DNA from: Vibrionales bacterium SWAT-3
GTDB lineage: Bacteria; Pseudomonadota; Gammaproteobacteria; Enterobacterales; Vibrionaceae
Assembly (NCBI GenBank): GCA_000169995.1
Contig: AAZW01000019.1
Coordinates: 1-64,000, forward strand
Reading direction: 5' to 3'
Length of the DNA: 64,000 bases
Each line of letters starts with the position of its first letter. Position 1 is the first letter of the stretch. The translations under genes were made by a program, and so were the position numbers. This document shows positions 8,742-18,131 of the stretch, piece after piece. The notes beneath the pieces are model-generated. The model did not search any database and was not told the DNA's origin. It worked only from the letters and a program-made list of their open reading frames with translations.

Positions 8742-9206
8742 TTATTCTTCCCCTGACACAGACATATTAATGCCATCAATTTTAATACTGATAACCGCTG
8801 AATTCACAATGAGCGGCTTATAAATCACCTTGTTCTTCGCCTCTCTGTAATCAGCAAAACCCGCAATCACACCGATGTACTTAACGCCACTACCAAGTGG
8901 GATAATTTCCTGGCGAGTTTCACCCGGCAAAATGCTTGGTAACTGGCGTGAAACGGCCAACTCGGCCTTCAATACACCTTGGTCATCATTATAAATTTTA
9001 ATAAAATCAGATAGTTCAAACGCATTATTATTCGTCAATTGATAAATTCGGAGCTCTACCGGAGAAGGCTTACCTTCAACATTAGGATTAATATTGGTCG
9101 CAGCTTTAATATCAACGACCAGTTTTGGCTCAACCAGATCATCGCTCCATAAACTGCACCCTGACATCATAAGGGCGATACACATCAGGCATAAACGACG
9201 TACCAT
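8742..9206 (-). CDS. tssJ: T6SS outer-membrane lipoprotein TssJ
   Basis: 154 residues with a lipoprotein signal: a basic start, a hydrophobic stretch and lipobox LMMSGC, so the mature protein begins at Cys17. The rest is the small beta-sandwich of TssJ (VasD), including the typical stretch LRIYQLTN around residue 52. TssJ is anchored in the outer membrane and binds the periplasmic domain of TssM. Its start codon overlaps the tagH stop by one base. Confidence 0.92.
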   Translation of the reverse strand: MVRRLCLMCIALMMSGCSLWSDDLVEPKLVVDIKAATNINPNVEGKPSPVELRIYQLTNNNAFELSDFIKIYNDDQGVLKAELAVSRQLPSILPGETRQEIIPLGSGVKYIGVIAGFADYREAKNKVIYKPLIVNSAVISIKIDGINMSVSGEE

Positions 9207-10153
9207 TACTGATCCCCTTCGAAGTTTTTTTGCATACGCATTGCATCTCTGAAGTACGCTTGAAACTTAATTTGCCAATCGCGATTCTCCACTTGTCGGT
9301 TGAAATAGCGTTTGTACATATCCCAGTACTTCGGTTTACGAGACCAAAAACCGTTGTCCGACAAGTCATCAAACATCGACTCCATCGCATTCGGAGAAAT
9401 GTCAGACAACAACCTTGCCAATGCCATTTCTAATGCTTTGTCAGTGCATTCCTGTAAGCGCTGCTCATGCTTCTTAAACTCAGTAATCGCAAACTGAGAT
9501 TGGTTAACTGGTGACTCTTCTTGAGTGAAAGAGGGAGGCGCCATCACTTCATGGTTTGGAAATGACGCAAGAAAATCACTGTCTTTCAGCGGATCATCCT
9601 CATCCGTCTGAAAATCAAGATTAAAGTGAGACGCTTGTTCTTGCTTAACTGAGGCATCATTCACAAATGGGTCATCCCCCACCACATCTGTTGCCGAAAT
9701 GGTGAACTCTGGCGCTTCATCTACTTCAGGAATACTTTGAATAAAAGGTGTTGATTCAGTACTAAACGGATCATCACCTAGTCGAGAGCTATCAGAGTGA
9801 TGCTGCTGGGTTTTCGCTTTCGCTGATTCAGGGAAGAAACAAGAAACCAACAATCGGTAACGGCCAATATCAAGAACATCACCATCACTTAATGTCGATT
9901 GGTTACCATTACCCAAAGGCGCATCAGAGCCATTGATGTAAAGGCCATTGGTGCTGTTGTCCATGATTTGGTATCCACGCGAGGTCTTACGAATCGTCGC
10001 ATGGGTACTTGAAATCTCACGACTTGCGTCATTAAGTTGTAGCGTCGCGCCAAACGCACGCCCGATATCTCCACCATCTTCTGGAAATGCTTGATTCCAT
10101 TGGGCGATGCTTTCACCATCTGGAGAGCTAATAATTCTAATCGATAGAGGCAT
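9206..10153 (-). CDS. tagH: T6SS-associated FHA-domain protein TagH
   Basis: About 315 residues. An N-terminal FHA domain (about 24-95) contains GRAFGATLQL, ISSTHATI and NSTNGLYING, the phosphothreonine-binding loops. The centre is acidic and low-complexity; the C-terminal helical domain (from about 225) is the usual TagH/ImpI tail. I chose the ATG at 10153 because GAAGG stands 7 bases upstream. An upstream in-frame ATG at 10177 would add 8 residues and has poorer support. FHA proteins in T6SS clusters can be targets of the cluster kinase, and a kinase gene is present at 1407-1955. Confidence 0.9.
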   Translation of the reverse strand: MPLSIRIISSPDGESIAQWNQAFPEDGGDIGRAFGATLQLNDASREISSTHATIRKTSRGYQIMDNSTNGLYINGSDAPLGNGNQSTLSDGDVLDIGRYRLLVSCFFPESAKAKTQQHHSDSSRLGDDPFSTESTPFIQSIPEVDEAPEFTISATDVVGDDPFVNDASVKQEQASHFNLDFQTDEDDPLKDSDFLASFPNHEVMAPPSFTQEESPVNQSQFAITEFKKHEQRLQECTDKALEMALARLLSDISPNAMESMFDDLSDNGFWSRKPKYWDMYKRYFNRQVENRDWQIKFQAYFRDAMRMQKNFEGDQ

Positions 10154-10186
10154 TTGACTGACCTTCAATAAATTCAATATTTGGAG

Positions 10187-10882
10187 TTAACGACACTGAG
10201 AAACCGCCTCGTTAAATTCATTAAGAAAGTTGGAGTATTTCTTAGTAAATGCTTTGGAGAAATACACCCCCAATGGATTCGATTTAACCCGTGTCCGGGA
10301 AATCGCTCGATAACTGATACCCATTTTTTTTATCGTCTCTTCAATGACAGCGTCATTACCTAATATCGCTCCGACTTCTCCGTTCAGCATTAACTCAATC
10401 AGAACCTTCGGCATCCTTGGTTTTTTAGTCACGCGATAGCCATTTTTCTGTAGCCAAAACCATTTATTTGAGCCAAATAGTGCAGCGACTTCGACCTGAG
10501 CTTTGAACATTGAGTTGTCTAACTCTGTTGAATCAGATAGCGAGAACCAACTCCAATTCTGTTGATCAAGTGGCGCAGAATAATCGGCATATTCATCACG
10601 CTTACTATTACGAGACGCAAGGAAGAAACCATGTTGTGAGCCAACCTCTGTCATGAGCTGGGCTTTATCCCACTTAGTCATCGTGAGCTGATACGGCTGG
10701 TCCATCACTCTCATGACACACTTCACTCGTTCTATCCCCGGCCCTTTCATTTCCCCGTTTTCTTGGTACTGATAAGGAAACCATTCTTTGGTTGCGAGTA
10801 GTAATCGCTCTGGACGCTGATAGGCAAAAGCAGGTTGGCTCAGCACGGTCAACATAACGGCAATGAAAACGACACGTATCAT
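10187..10882 (-). CDS. Periplasmic solute-binding protein, family 3 type
   Basis: 231 residues with a cleavable signal peptide (cut probably after AFA at residue 20). The mature start LLLATKEWFPYQYQENGEMKG is typical of the amino-acid-type SBP_bac_3 fold. No transporter permease or ATPase is encoded nearby, so it probably acts as a sensor or ligand-presenting protein rather than in ABC uptake. It is the last gene of a four-gene module inserted between clpV and tagH and lies 2 bp from its neighbour. The ligand is unknown. Confidence 0.75.
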   Translation of the reverse strand: MIRVVFIAVMLTVLSQPAFAYQRPERLLLATKEWFPYQYQENGEMKGPGIERVKCVMRVMDQPYQLTMTKWDKAQLMTEVGSQHGFFLASRNSKRDEYADYSAPLDQQNWSWFSLSDSTELDNSMFKAQVEVAALFGSNKWFWLQKNGYRVTKKPRMPKVLIELMLNGEVGAILGNDAVIEETIKKMGISYRAISRTRVKSNPLGVYFSKAFTKKYSNFLNEFNEAVSQCR

Positions 10883-10884
10883 GG

Positions 10885-12018
10885 TTAATGGCTCTCCATG
10901 CTCATACCAGCAGAACGCACTAACTTGCCATCTTGCGAATAGATATCGCTGGCCATTTCAATCAATACAAACGGAAGCTGCGCATCAATGCGACCTGCTT
11001 GTTTAAAGCTAATCGAGATATCTGGTGGCGACAGCACTCCCACAGGCAGAGCGGCAGGAGCTGCACCCTTTTTAAGTACTTCAATGCCGTAAAGAGCCGC
11101 TTGGTGGGCATTGTTCTCAAACCCTACACCAACAGACATCAGCGCACTTTGTTGCGTGCCATTAACCGCATCAGGCACTGCAGTTAACAGAGGAAGCTTC
11201 TCTGAATACAGGTTAATCTCATCAAGTCGGTTAAGAAGACTTGAGCTACCCGTTAGCCAAAGCAAGGATTGACGAAAATTGCCATCGTTAACCTTCATCG
11301 ATTCAACGGTGGTTTGCATCACATGTTGAAGAGCAAACTCAGGATTATTCTTGTCAACTTCGATAGGAAAGACTGTCAATCCTTGCTTCTCAGCCTCTTT
11401 TTGAAGTGGCAAAAACTGAGTGAGATAAGCACTGGTGTTCGACTTGGCATACAGCACACCAATTTGAGTCAGACTTGGTTTAAAGCGACGTAAAAAGCTC
11501 AGCGTGATATCTGCAGGCAAATTCAAGGAGGTGTAAGCAAAGTTGTTGCCGCTTGATTGATAGTTATCCGTAAGGCCCAGTAACACAGGATCTTTTGCGT
11601 TCACCGATACAACCGGCAGCTTACCTCCAGTGTAAACCTTATGCAGTGAGACGGTCGCACGAGATCCAACCGTGTAGATCATGTTCGCCTTTTTATCGGC
11701 AGCTTTCGTCCAAGCGACCAGTTCCTCTTCGCTTTTAGGTAAAAGGAAAGCACGAAATGAAACGTTAGGCATTTCTCTACGAAACACTTTTAAGATGGTC
11801 GACAACGCAACATCATACGAGTCCGCTTTTCGAGAAACTAAGATCCAAACCATCGGATGTTCACCACGTGGGGCGAACAATACATCGCTGTCATTAGCAT
11901 TGATTTCCCACTGTACCGCCTTCTCAGCTTGTAAGTGTTCGCCCAACCACTCAGGCCAATCAGCCAAACTCACGGGAGAGGATGCAGCCAGTACCAAAAG
12001 TAAAATCAATCGAATCAC
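10885..12018 (-). CDS. Periplasmic binding protein of the ABC_sub_bind type
   Basis: 377 residues with a signal peptide (cleaved around SLA-DW at residue 19). The body fits the ABC_sub_bind (TrpX/YtfQ-like, LIVBP-fold) family: VWILVSRKADSY near 57, IGVLYAKSNTSAY near 190, and a C-terminal PPDISISFKQAGRIDAQLPF stretch. Members are often found without cognate permeases and feed sensory proteins. The start overlaps the MFS gene stop by 4 bp, so the two are translationally coupled; the MFS protein has periplasmic domains that could be its partner (inference). Confidence 0.75.
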   Translation of the reverse strand: MIRLILLLVLAASSPVSLADWPEWLGEHLQAEKAVQWEINANDSDVLFAPRGEHPMVWILVSRKADSYDVALSTILKVFRREMPNVSFRAFLLPKSEEELVAWTKAADKKANMIYTVGSRATVSLHKVYTGGKLPVVSVNAKDPVLLGLTDNYQSSGNNFAYTSLNLPADITLSFLRRFKPSLTQIGVLYAKSNTSAYLTQFLPLQKEAEKQGLTVFPIEVDKNNPEFALQHVMQTTVESMKVNDGNFRQSLLWLTGSSSLLNRLDEINLYSEKLPLLTAVPDAVNGTQQSALMSVGVGFENNAHQAALYGIEVLKKGAAPAALPVGVLSPPDISISFKQAGRIDAQLPFVLIEMASDIYSQDGKLVRSAGMSMESH

Positions 12019-14210
12019 GCTTTCGCCTCCTTTTGTGCACCACGGTCAAACAACCACATCAACAAGCTAGCTAAGGTAAAGAATGTTGAAAGCGCAAAGA
12101 ATGCGTAGTCCGTTCCGAGGTGAGTAAGCAAAGCACCGACAACGACCGCCCCCAACACATGACCTAGCCTTTCCAAAAAGCGATAAGTCGAAGCAACTGA
12201 GTTGGCATTTGCACCTTGAGCCTTGGTCACCACATGAGTCACAACTGGGGCATTAATAAAGCCGTGTGAAGCGCCCATGACTAGCATTGCGAACGTTGCG
12301 ACGAGGACAAGATAGGTTATGTCTTCAAATAAAAAGGCAGCAGAAAGAATGGCCAAAGCAACAGCGCCAACGATGCTTCCTAAGCAAAGCGCCCATTTTG
12401 CAGAGCCAATACGGTCAATCATTGGCGTGACCTTACCACTAATGAAAAGCACTGAGAATGCATAAGCCATCAGCACCTGGCCGATACTTTCGCGCTCAAC
12501 ACCTACATCAGAAAGAAGGATTGGCACAGCAAAGAATACGACACCCGTTAGCATCATTTTGGCTGGGATACCCACAAGCAACATGGTGCGCATGAATGAC
12601 GGTACACGCATCAAAGCAGCGGAATCTTTTAGCATCATCGTCAAGTTCTCTTTGAGTGAACCTTGAGCACTCCCCTGAGGAATCATCGACGGTAGCGACA
12701 ACGCGAACAAATACATCAGGCCACCAACTAAAGCCGACAACATGAAGATACCTTGCACGCCTACCGTATCAGCCAACAAGGCACCAATTGCCGCACCAGA
12801 GATGAATCCAGCATTGAAGCAAAATACGATGATGCCTGCGGCTTGTGTCTTGTTAGATTGATCACTGCAACGCAGAATGTAACCTTGAGCCGCAATAAAG
12901 ATCGCGGCTTGCCCAACGCCAGAGGTAAATCGAGCAATAAGCACCATCGCTAACTGGGACTCGTACGCTAGCAACAGACAGCTAGCCGCAGATAAAAGAA
13001 TACCAACACCAAGTACTTTGCGAATATCAAACACTTCAACTAAACGCGAAACAGGCAATAACGTCGCAGCAAAGCCGACAAAGTAGAGTGTAAAGAAGTA
13101 AGACGACCAACTTTCACTCGCGCCATTCTCTACCGCGATTTGCGTTAAGTACTGAGGTAAAACCGGCGCCATTAACGATTCCATCAGCACCGTAACCAAC
13201 AGCAACGGCTTAACCTGTGCCAATACGATATCGTTTTTTGGCTGTTGCTCTGAGTGGCTCAGCAAGCGAATAAAAGAAAAGCAAATGAACGCACAGCCAG
13301 CAAATAGAATGGCAAAGTTCTTTAGTGTACGTACCAACTGCGCAAACAGTACTTTAGGGAAAAAAGCGATCGTCACCTCGCTCCCTTTCGTATCGCTGAC
13401 CAGAAATTCGGCCATCTCATCGACTGACATACTGTTCTGCGCTTTACTTTTGGCGATCAACTCAGCTCCCTGAACAACAGAAATGGAAGAGACTTCTGGG
13501 TTTGACTGACGAAAACTGTCTAGCATCTCATCGATGCCACTCACTTGACGATAACTGATCCCTGCATTCAGTACTGGGGCCAAACGTTGAGTAACAATGT
13601 TCGCCATGGAGTCCGCCTTATGTTCCAAGCCGGATTTGTACAATGCACCGACCATCAACAGCACGCTCGCCGACATGGCTAAGAACACACCACCAAATGC
13701 AGTGAAGTAAATCTTGGGGTTTTGGTTACGCAACACAAAGAAAATAAACACAGCGGTCAGCAAAACCACCAGCAGCACCATCGGCTGGAAGTGCCTATCG
13801 ATGCTCCTTTCGATTTCTTCATCACTCAGCCAGATCTCCAAAGCACCAACTTGAGCGAATTTATTGCTCAAAGGGATAGTGACTAAGCTGCCAACAAAGT
13901 TGTCATCGGTGTAGCGATATAGCTCTTGCTGCCCAGAAATCACTCGGATATCAACCACAGAAGAATCCGCTTTCGCAATTGGCGATAGCACTTTCTCAAG
14001 ACCAGCAAAGTCCTGAAGCGGCACACCGGAACTGAGAACTTGTTCTATACCGATTCGGGCGGCTTCTGTTTGGGCTAAAATCGCATCACGGCTGTGCTGT
14101 TGATAGCTTTTCAATGCTTGTGCATACCCAACAACAAAGATCAGCATTAGTGATAACAGAACCAGTAATGCTCCGAGCAACAAGCGGCTATATTGCTTAA
14201 AAGAGTTCAA
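12015..14210 (-). CDS. MFS permease with two N-terminal periplasmic sensor-like domains
   Basis: 731 residues. A first transmembrane segment (about 9-31) and another near 140-160 bracket a periplasmic domain; a second such domain follows between segments at about 167-190 and 295-312. The remaining 400 residues form a 12-helix major facilitator domain, recognisable from FTSGVGQAAIFIAAQGYILR and the helix pattern. This architecture (duplicated sensor-like domain plus MFS) is unusual. It is coupled to the binding protein downstream and 9 bp after the ATP-grasp ligase gene. The substrate is unknown; export of the ligase product is one hypothesis. Confidence 0.75.
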   Translation of the reverse strand: MNSFKQYSRLLLGALLVLLSLMLIFVVGYAQALKSYQQHSRDAILAQTEAARIGIEQVLSSGVPLQDFAGLEKVLSPIAKADSSVVDIRVISGQQELYRYTDDNFVGSLVTIPLSNKFAQVGALEIWLSDEEIERSIDRHFQPMVLLVVLLTAVFIFFVLRNQNPKIYFTAFGGVFLAMSASVLLMVGALYKSGLEHKADSMANIVTQRLAPVLNAGISYRQVSGIDEMLDSFRQSNPEVSSISVVQGAELIAKSKAQNSMSVDEMAEFLVSDTKGSEVTIAFFPKVLFAQLVRTLKNFAILFAGCAFICFSFIRLLSHSEQQPKNDIVLAQVKPLLLVTVLMESLMAPVLPQYLTQIAVENGASESWSSYFFTLYFVGFAATLLPVSRLVEVFDIRKVLGVGILLSAASCLLLAYESQLAMVLIARFTSGVGQAAIFIAAQGYILRCSDQSNKTQAAGIIVFCFNAGFISGAAIGALLADTVGVQGIFMLSALVGGLMYLFALSLPSMIPQGSAQGSLKENLTMMLKDSAALMRVPSFMRTMLLVGIPAKMMLTGVVFFAVPILLSDVGVERESIGQVLMAYAFSVLFISGKVTPMIDRIGSAKWALCLGSIVGAVALAILSAAFLFEDITYLVLVATFAMLVMGASHGFINAPVVTHVVTKAQGANANSVASTYRFLERLGHVLGAVVVGALLTHLGTDYAFFALSTFFTLASLLMWLFDRGAQKEAKA

Positions 14211-14219
14211 AGTTCACTC

Positions 14220-15374
14220 CTAACACACGCTTAGAGCGTCGAATTGCTCATTGAGGCAATGCGCTACCGACATTGGTCGTTTTTGCTTGAGGAAAGATAA
14301 TCGGTTAAACACCAACGACTGAACTAGGTCTGTGTAATCCATACCTTCACGAGCCAGATCATGGCAAACCAAACTTACCTTCTCTCCCTCCGGACGCTTT
14401 AGATCCGGTTTTGGATTGGTTTCCAGCACATACAGGTTGCCTTCTTTGTCCATTCGTAAGTCCACTCTCACTAACGTTTGAAGGCCAAGCTGGCGATAAA
14501 TCTTCTGACCGATCAGAGCTAACTGATTGCGTAGCCCCTCTTCATTAACAGCAACCAAACGGTCTTGAGTGATCGGCTTTACATCCATAGAAGTAAAAAT
14601 CGGCTCGTCAGCATCCAGTACACGTTCAGTTATTGAGAAAGCCATCGGCATTTCAAACTGCGTCAGTTTGCCTTCTTTAAACACATACTCTCCCGCAACA
14701 GCAACAACAAACTCTCGACCACCAAGGAAAGGCTCAATCATTACTGTGTTCCCCGTCGCTTGACGTACATGCTCTACAACACCCGCGAGATCATTACGGT
14801 TAAAAACAGGATAAACATGGATTGAAGCTCGGCCAGACACTGGCTTAACAATGAAACCATCTTTGAACTGCGCTTCAATTTGATCGATCGCATCTTGCTT
14901 TGCTGCATCTTCAAAATGTTCATCAATACCAATGGTGATAAATGGTGCAGTCGGCAGTCCAGCGGCTTTAATTTCATGCTTAAACAGGTGCTTGTTATCC
15001 AAGATCCCTGCCGTCATTGGCGAGTGCCCTACATAAGGCACGCCCAGCATTTCCAATGTAGAAGGCAAATGACACATGGAGTCAAAACCTTGCAAACCAC
15101 CACTGTTTGTGATCACCAAGTCAATGCCTTTATCTTTCAGGCACTGCGCTAAGTTGATGTCTTCAGCTAACACCTCAACGAACTGGAAATTAGATTCACG
15201 CAGTGCATTAGCAATATCGTGTGCAACAGGTGCATACGTTTTGGTTGAGCGAGGGCTCAAGTTTTCAAAGATAAAACTGCCGTCCTGCTCTTTATCCCCA
15301 CCGTGAATCACTGCGATTTTTAAGTTCTTGCGAATCCATTCCAATTGTTGTGTAGAAAAGACTGAATGCATCAT
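14220..15374 (-). CDS. ATP-grasp ligase, D-alanine--D-alanine ligase homologue
   Basis: 384 residues. The N-terminal Ddl-type domain has IAVIHGGDKEQDG near 20 and LPSTLEMLGVPYVGHSP near 110. The ATP-grasp domain includes EPFLGGREF near 215 and the metal-binding end VRVDLRMDKEGNLYVLETNPKP near 310-331, with the Asp, Glu and Asn ligands present. The family joins two amino acids or an amino and a hydroxy acid using ATP. The housekeeping ddl of Vibrio normally lies in the cell-division cluster, so this is a second, dedicated copy. Its product could be a small dipeptide-like molecule or a modified cell-wall precursor; neither is shown by the sequence. Confidence 0.8.
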   Translation of the reverse strand: MMHSVFSTQQLEWIRKNLKIAVIHGGDKEQDGSFIFENLSPRSTKTYAPVAHDIANALRESNFQFVEVLAEDINLAQCLKDKGIDLVITNSGGLQGFDSMCHLPSTLEMLGVPYVGHSPMTAGILDNKHLFKHEIKAAGLPTAPFITIGIDEHFEDAAKQDAIDQIEAQFKDGFIVKPVSGRASIHVYPVFNRNDLAGVVEHVRQATGNTVMIEPFLGGREFVVAVAGEYVFKEGKLTQFEMPMAFSITERVLDADEPIFTSMDVKPITQDRLVAVNEEGLRNQLALIGQKIYRQLGLQTLVRVDLRMDKEGNLYVLETNPKPDLKRPEGEKVSLVCHDLAREGMDYTDLVQSLVFNRLSFLKQKRPMSVAHCLNEQFDALSVC

Positions 15375-15460
15375 CTGTTAGTACTCATAATGTTGTGCTG
15401 CGAAAAGGGCGCGTTAAACACGGCCTCAACAAAAAGCGTTAATAAAATTACGTTATTGTT

Positions 15461-15493
15461 TTAGTTGGGTTGATATACAACCCATTGTTTTTT
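15461..15493 (+). terminator. Hairpin with T-run between clpV and the ligase gene
   Basis: GGGTTG (15467-15472) and CAACCC (15478-15483) form a 6-bp stem with a 5-base loop, followed on the plus strand by ATTG and eight T. It would terminate plus-strand transcription, but no plus-strand gene precedes it. On the minus strand it lies between clpV and the ligase operon, and may only be an RNA hairpin there. The surrounding 142-bp gap could hold a separate promoter for the ligase module. Confidence 0.35.
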
Positions 15494-15516
15494 TTGAGGT
15501 CTGTCGCCTCTTAATG

Positions 15517-18123
15517 CTATTGAATCTGAATCTTAAATTTGCCTTCTTCAACGTGAACAGTGACCGCTTCTACCGGCTTGTTCTCACTCATACGAACAAT
15601 GCATTGATTCGCTAAATCCGGCATAAGTTGACGATTGATCAGTTGCTCAACGGCACGAGCGCCTGTTTCAGGTGAATCGTTCATATTGACCAGCAGATCA
15701 ATCACATCAGGGTGAAATTCGAAACTTGCTTTGTAGTGGGATTGAACGCGCTTGCGAATGCGGTTCAGAGACAAGGTTGCAATTTGCGCCATTTCTTCAT
15801 CGTTCAAAGGGAAATAAGGCACGATGGTCGCTCGGCCAAGAAATGCTGGTTTAAAGTGTTTTTGCAGCTCAGGGAAAATAGACTGAGTCAGCGTCGGAAC
15901 ATCCGGCCGACCATTTTCACATGCATTAACAACAGCACTGTCTGCCGCGTTTGATGTCATGATGATGATCGTATTACGAAAATCGATGTGTCGACCTTCA
16001 CTGTCCGAGATAGAGCCTTTATCAAAGATTTGATAGAAGATGTCGTGCACACCAGGGTGGGCTTTTTCCATTTCATCCAGCAGCAGTACAGAATATGGGT
16101 TCTTACGTACCGCTTCTGTTAAGACACCGCCTTTACCGTAGCCAACATAACCCGCAGGAGAGCCTAAAAGCATCGACACCTTGTGCTCTTCTTTAAACTC
16201 CGTCATGTTGATGATGGTGATATTTCGCTCGCCACCATATAGCAAGTCGGTAAGCGCCAATGCAGTTTCGGTTTTACCCACACCACTTGGACCACACATC
16301 AGGAATACCCCAACAGGTTTGCGTGGGTCGGTTAAACCTGCACGCGACAAGCGAATTGCTTGTGAAAGCTCCGCTATCGGCGTTGTCTGACCAATCACTC
16401 GCTCACCGATACGAGTCTCTAGGTGCATCAACTTCTCAACTTCTTGGCTAAGCATGTTGCCCACTGGAATACCCGTCCATAGCGCCACCACTTCAGCGAT
16501 GGTTTGTTCTGTTACCTGTGGCAGGACTAATGGCTGCTCACCCTGGATCTCACGCAGGGCTGCCATTTTGTCTGCTAGCAGGATTTTTGCTTCATGCGAT
16601 ATCACCGAGCCATTTTCTTTTAGCTCAGCGTCTAAGCCAGACTGCAACTCAATGATCTCTTCCACCAAGAGGCGCTCTGCGTTCCAAGAGCGTTCAAGTG
16701 ACTGATGCTCTTGTTCTAATGCCGCCAATCGCTGTTTTGCTTCTTCCAAGCGTACGCTTTCAATCGACCACAATGCCGACTCATGATGTAACGTTTCGAT
16801 CTCGTTGTTGGTGTAGCGGATTTTTTCTGCGATGGCTTCCAACTGTCTAGGTGCCGCACTTTGGCTCAATCCAATGCGCGAACACGCTGTATCTAACAGG
16901 CTAATTGCTTTATCAGGTAACTTACGCTCAGGAAGGTAACGAATAGAGAGAGCGACGGCGGCATCAATGGCTTCTTGCATGACTTTAACGCCATGGTGCT
17001 TTTCAAGGCTGCGCTTCACGCCGCGAAGCATGTGGATAGCATCTTCTTCATTAGGTTCATTAACCGCAACAACTTGAAAACGACGAGTCAACGCGGCATC
17101 CGATTCAAAGTACTGTTTGTATTCCGCCCATGTGGTCGCTGCAAGTGAACGAAACTCGCCACGCGCAAGCGCTGGTTTCAGAATATTCGCAGCATCATTC
17201 TGGCCCGCTGTGCCACCCGCCCCAATCAGCGTATGTGCTTCATCGATAAACATGATGATCGGCGTCGTTGACTGCTTGATCTCATTGATCACATCTTTAA
17301 GGCGGTTTTCAAACTCACCTTTGATGCTCGCACCTGCTTGCAAAAGAGACAAATCAAGGCTGCGCAGCTCAACGTTCGCAAGCGCAGGTGGGACATTGCC
17401 ATTCACGATTTCTTGGGCAAGACCTTCAACAATGGCCGTTTTACCTACACCTGGGTCACCAACGAGGATCGGGCTGTTTTGACGGCGGCGGCACAAAATA
17501 TCAATGGATTTGCGAATTTCATCTCCGCGCCCTGTAATAGGATCCAACTCGCCATTACGCGCTGCCTCTGTCAGGTTTTGCGAGAACTTGTCCAAAGCTG
17601 GCGTCGCTGAGTCACCACCGGTTGGGACCATGCTCTCGGTAGACGATGAGACTTCACTGGGTCCGCTGATCACCATCGACTGACTGCGTAACCATTCAGA
17701 AGACAATACTGACACCCACGAGCTCAACACACCGTTGTAAGCGCTTTGGTCCAGACGCTGCTTCAGCACCATCAGCAGATGAAATTCATTCACCACCGAT
17801 TGCTGATTGTTTAATGAAGCAAGCATCCATGCATCTTTAAGTAACTCAACCAACTCAGGGGATAAAGAAGGCGAAGAGTCATTACCACGAGCCAAGTGCA
17901 TCAGACGGTCATTACAACGCTCCAACATCGACTCTTTGGCCATTGATGCTTGCTGTAGTGCGGCCTCCCAGCCTTTGGACTGCTGTAACAACTGAACAAA
18001 CCAATGCTCAGCTTCTATCGCAAAGTTTCCTTTACTTACACAATTTCCAGCAGCCGTTTCCAGGGCACTTTTTAGTAACGGAGTAAGCCTTTTGACCAAG
18101 CTTTGTAGTTCAATATTTATCAT
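15517..18123 (-). CDS. tssH: T6SS sheath-disassembly ATPase ClpV
   Basis: 868 residues, the normal ClpV size. An N-terminal Clp repeat domain (1-150) is followed by the first AAA+ module with Walker A GDPGVGKT at 222-229 and Walker B FIDEAH, then the coiled middle domain, and the second AAA+ module with GPSGVGKT near residue 610 and LLLDEMEKAH. ClpV hexamers pull apart contracted TssB/TssC sheaths for recycling. It lies 8 bp after tssG and closes the structural block of the operon. Confidence 0.95.
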   Translation of the reverse strand: MINIELQSLVKRLTPLLKSALETAAGNCVSKGNFAIEAEHWFVQLLQQSKGWEAALQQASMAKESMLERCNDRLMHLARGNDSSPSLSPELVELLKDAWMLASLNNQQSVVNEFHLLMVLKQRLDQSAYNGVLSSWVSVLSSEWLRSQSMVISGPSEVSSSTESMVPTGGDSATPALDKFSQNLTEAARNGELDPITGRGDEIRKSIDILCRRRQNSPILVGDPGVGKTAIVEGLAQEIVNGNVPPALANVELRSLDLSLLQAGASIKGEFENRLKDVINEIKQSTTPIIMFIDEAHTLIGAGGTAGQNDAANILKPALARGEFRSLAATTWAEYKQYFESDAALTRRFQVVAVNEPNEEDAIHMLRGVKRSLEKHHGVKVMQEAIDAAVALSIRYLPERKLPDKAISLLDTACSRIGLSQSAAPRQLEAIAEKIRYTNNEIETLHHESALWSIESVRLEEAKQRLAALEQEHQSLERSWNAERLLVEEIIELQSGLDAELKENGSVISHEAKILLADKMAALREIQGEQPLVLPQVTEQTIAEVVALWTGIPVGNMLSQEVEKLMHLETRIGERVIGQTTPIAELSQAIRLSRAGLTDPRKPVGVFLMCGPSGVGKTETALALTDLLYGGERNITIINMTEFKEEHKVSMLLGSPAGYVGYGKGGVLTEAVRKNPYSVLLLDEMEKAHPGVHDIFYQIFDKGSISDSEGRHIDFRNTIIIMTSNAADSAVVNACENGRPDVPTLTQSIFPELQKHFKPAFLGRATIVPYFPLNDEEMAQIATLSLNRIRKRVQSHYKASFEFHPDVIDLLVNMNDSPETGARAVEQLINRQLMPDLANQCIVRMSENKPVEAVTVHVEEGKFKIQIQ

Positions 18124-18131
18124 TCTGTTTC

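Noticed and set aside
17117..17482. 121-residue frame opposite clpV
   Set aside because: Antisense shadow of a well-supported conserved gene, as are the long frames opposite glmS, ilvI and the RND pump.
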